Positions 4,944 to 6,248 of a DNA stretch of 6,248 nt are shown here, piece by piece. A program made the position numbers and the translations under genes. Origin of the DNA: Bacillota bacterium (GTDB taxonomy: Bacteria > Bacillota_A > Clostridia > Clostridiales > Clostridiaceae); the NCBI GenBank assembly GCA_021780795.1, contig JAJXYA010000231.1, forward strand, positions 1 through 6,248, in the 5' to 3' direction. Numbering within the stretch: the stretch's first letter is position 1; the number at the start of each line of letters is the position of its first letter. The notes under the pieces were generated by a model. The model did no database searches, was not told where the DNA came from, and saw only the letters and a program-made list of their open reading frames with translations.

Positions 4944-5627
4944 CTACTTCAATTGTCCTTGAAACTTAGATTCATAATACTGCTGAATGTGCTCATCAAG
5001 GGCAAAAATAGTGGCTTGCACTCGATCATGAGCTTTTATTTTTCTAAACAATGTTGTTGCATAGTTCTTCACTGTTTTTTCTGATAGAAATAGATGTTCT
5101 CCAATGTCTTTATTACTTAATCCTTTAGAAATATATAATAATACTTCGATTTCCCTTTTTGTCAAGGAATCTAAAATACACTGTTCTTTTTTATCTTTAC
5201 TTTTAAACCCTGAAAATAGAACTGAAACTAACGATTTATCAATATATTTGTCTCCCCCATACACTGTCTTGATAGCCTCTACAATTTCTGTGCCAGCAGA
5301 ATCTTTAAGTACATACCCATCTGCCCCCTTATTAATAGCATCTAGAATTAAATCCCTGTCATTTTCTACTGTGAGCATGATTATTTTTATAGTCTTTAAT
5401 CCTTCCTTTGCCTTTTGAAGCACTTCAAGGCCATCCATTAAAGGCATTTTCATATCTAATAATACGACATCAGGGTCATAGCTTCTTAACATATTAAGCA
5501 CTTTCTCACCATTTTCAGCCTCTCCAACGATAATTATATCTTCCTCAAAACTAATTATTCTCTTTAAGCCTTGCCTAATAAGATCATGGTCATCTGCAAT
5601 TAATACTTTAATTTCTTCTTTTTTCAT
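4944..5627 (-). CDS. NarL/DegU-type response regulator
   Basis: Cytoplasmic transcription factor activated by phosphorylation from the overlapping kinase gene. It has 227 residues. The receiver domain (about 6-122) has the acidic pair D12/D13, phospho-acceptor D58 in VVLLDMKMP, switch T86 and K108. A LuxR-type helix-turn-helix follows at about 153-210 (LTKREIEVLLYISKGLSNKD, then LSEKTVKNYATTLFRKI), ending with a short acidic-aromatic tail. Size and architecture are those of DegU/NarL/LiaR proteins. The start at 5627 is set by AGAGGTGA six bases upstream, which lies inside the 3' end of the kinase gene; the 20-nt overlap suggests translational coupling. Its location just upstream of the flp pilus operon on the same strand makes it a candidate regulator of flp. 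The closest named relative cannot be decided here, so no symbol is given. Confidence 0.93.
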   Translation of the reverse strand: MKKEEIKVLIADDHDLIRQGLKRIISFEEDIIIVGEAENGEKVLNMLRSYDPDVVLLDMKMPLMDGLEVLQKAKEGLKTIKIIMLTVENDRDLILDAINKGADGYVLKDSAGTEIVEAIKTVYGGDKYIDKSLVSVLFSGFKSKDKKEQCILDSLTKREIEVLLYISKGLSNKDIGEHLFLSEKTVKNYATTLFRKIKAHDRVQATIFALDEHIQQYYESKFQGQLK

Positions 5628-6248
5628 CTCTAATCACCTCTCGATTAACTGGAAGCACAACATTATAAACTGAACCTGCCCCATTAGAAGATTCTATATG
5701 GATTTGCCCTTGTAATTGGTTTACTCTATCCAATATGCCAATAAGTCCATAAGAAGTTCCTTTGGTTTTTACTCTTTTTAAAGTTTCTTCCACATCAAAG
5801 CCAATACCATCATCTGATATAATTAGTCTTAAATATTTTGTTCCGAAATCTAATTTAACTTCAACATGTTTTGCTTTTGAGTGTTTTTTTATATTATTGA
5901 AAATTTCTTGAATAATACGGAATACTGCAACTTGAATGATGGATTCTACTTCTGACTCCATAGGTTTTAATTTTAACTTAATCTCCATATTAAAATCTTC
6001 TGAAACAGATTTTACAGTTTGTTCAATTGTTTTATTTAAACCTAAATCATCGAGTGTCATGGGTCTTAAATCAAAAATAATACTTCTAACTTCTTTTAAT
6101 GCCACTTTTACACTTTCTTTTAAATCCGATAATTCTTTTAGTCCTTCACTTAGATCCTTTTGAATAATTTTATTACAAATATCTGCCTTCATAATAATAT
6201 TAGCAATATGTTGTGCAGGTCCATCATGAATATCCCTTGATATTCTTT
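5608..6248 (-). CDS. DegS-like sensor histidine kinase, C-terminal part (cut by window edge)
   Basis: Partner kinase of the response regulator. The frame is open to the window edge, giving 212 residues of the C-terminus; an internal ATG at 6192 is not the start, because the conserved H-box lies before it. The first visible residues, RISRDIHDGPAQHIAN, form a HisKA_3 dimerisation/phospho-acceptor motif, with the histidine codon at 6228-6226. After a helical segment with EVRSIIFDLRPMTLDDLGL, the ATPase domain shows the N box (IIQEIFNNIKKHSKAKHV), G1 DDGIGFD and a GLIGILDRV box, ending in a typical GAGSVYNVVLPV strand. This matches the DegS/NarX/LiaS class. The sensor part is outside the window, so signal and membrane topology are unknown; DegS itself is cytoplasmic. 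The stop at 5608 overlaps the regulator start by 20 nt. Confidence 0.92.
   Translation of the reverse strand, partial: RISRDIHDGPAQHIANIIMKADICNKIIQKDLSEGLKELSDLKESVKVALKEVRSIIFDLRPMTLDDLGLNKTIEQTVKSVSEDFNMEIKLKLKPMESEVESIIQVAVFRIIQEIFNNIKKHSKAKHVEVKLDFGTKYLRLIISDDGIGFDVEETLKRVKTKGTSYGLIGILDRVNQLQGQIHIESSNGAGSVYNVVLPVNREVIRDEKRRN

Noticed and set aside
5104..5418. Plus-strand open frame opposite the response regulator
   Set aside because: Antisense to a well-recognised NarL-type protein, with no recognisable motif.
5936..6163. Plus-strand open frame opposite the histidine kinase
   Set aside because: Antisense to the kinase core, Ser/Phe-rich by composition, no motif.
5608..6192. Kinase starting at the internal ATG 6192
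   Set aside because: The frame stays open to the edge and encodes the H-box RDIHDGPAQ before this ATG, so 6192 is internal to a larger gene.

Overview
The window is AT-rich DNA (roughly one third G+C by eye) with every gene on the minus strand, so transcription runs from high to low coordinates. Strong AGGAGG/GAGGTGA Shine-Dalgarno sequences, a DegS/DegU-type two-component pair and a tight adherence (Tad/Flp) pilus operon without an outer-membrane secretin gene point to a low-G+C monoderm of the Clostridia. I cannot name the genus from the sequence alone.

Layout in transcription order: (1) 6248-5608, the C-terminal part of a DegS-like sensor histidine kinase, cut by the window edge. (2) 5627-4944, its NarL/DegU-type response regulator, overlapping the kinase by 20 nt. 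(3) 4943-4545, a 399-nt non-coding region with a copy of an inverted-terminal-repeat element (B), a small Rho-independent terminator, two direct-repeat boxes two helical turns apart, and a probable promoter. (4) 4544-4371, a 57-residue Flp major pilin missed by a length-limited ORF search. (5) 4370-4243, a spacer holding a nested stem-loop. (6) 4242-3853, a TadE-like pseudopilin. (7) 3852-3711, a spacer almost filled by a second element copy (A), flanked by a 7-bp direct repeat. (8) 3710-2817, a TadG-like protein. (9) 2783-1806, CpaB/RcpC with a C-terminal LysM domain. (10) 1795-629, CpaE/TadZ with an intact receiver domain fused to a MinD-like ATPase. (11) 618-1, the N-terminal part of the CpaF/TadA secretion ATPase, cut by the window edge.

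How it fits together: CpaF powers assembly of Flp pilin into a pilus, CpaE/TadZ localises the machine, CpaB (here with a wall-binding LysM) acts outside the membrane, and TadE/TadG are the minor pilin-like components. TadB/TadC and the prepilin peptidase are not in the window; TadB/TadC would be expected beyond cpaF, and the peptidase may lie there or elsewhere. The adjacent kinase/regulator pair is a natural candidate to control the flp promoter. The full set of phospho-acceptor residues in the CpaE receiver raises a second possibility, that phosphorylation also acts directly on pilus assembly.

The most unusual material is non-coding. Elements A (96 bp) and B (141 bp) are related copies in opposite orientation inside one pilus locus, with the look of a miniature inverted-repeat element. 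The flp control region combines paired activator-like boxes with a terminator that has a competing upstream pairing partner.
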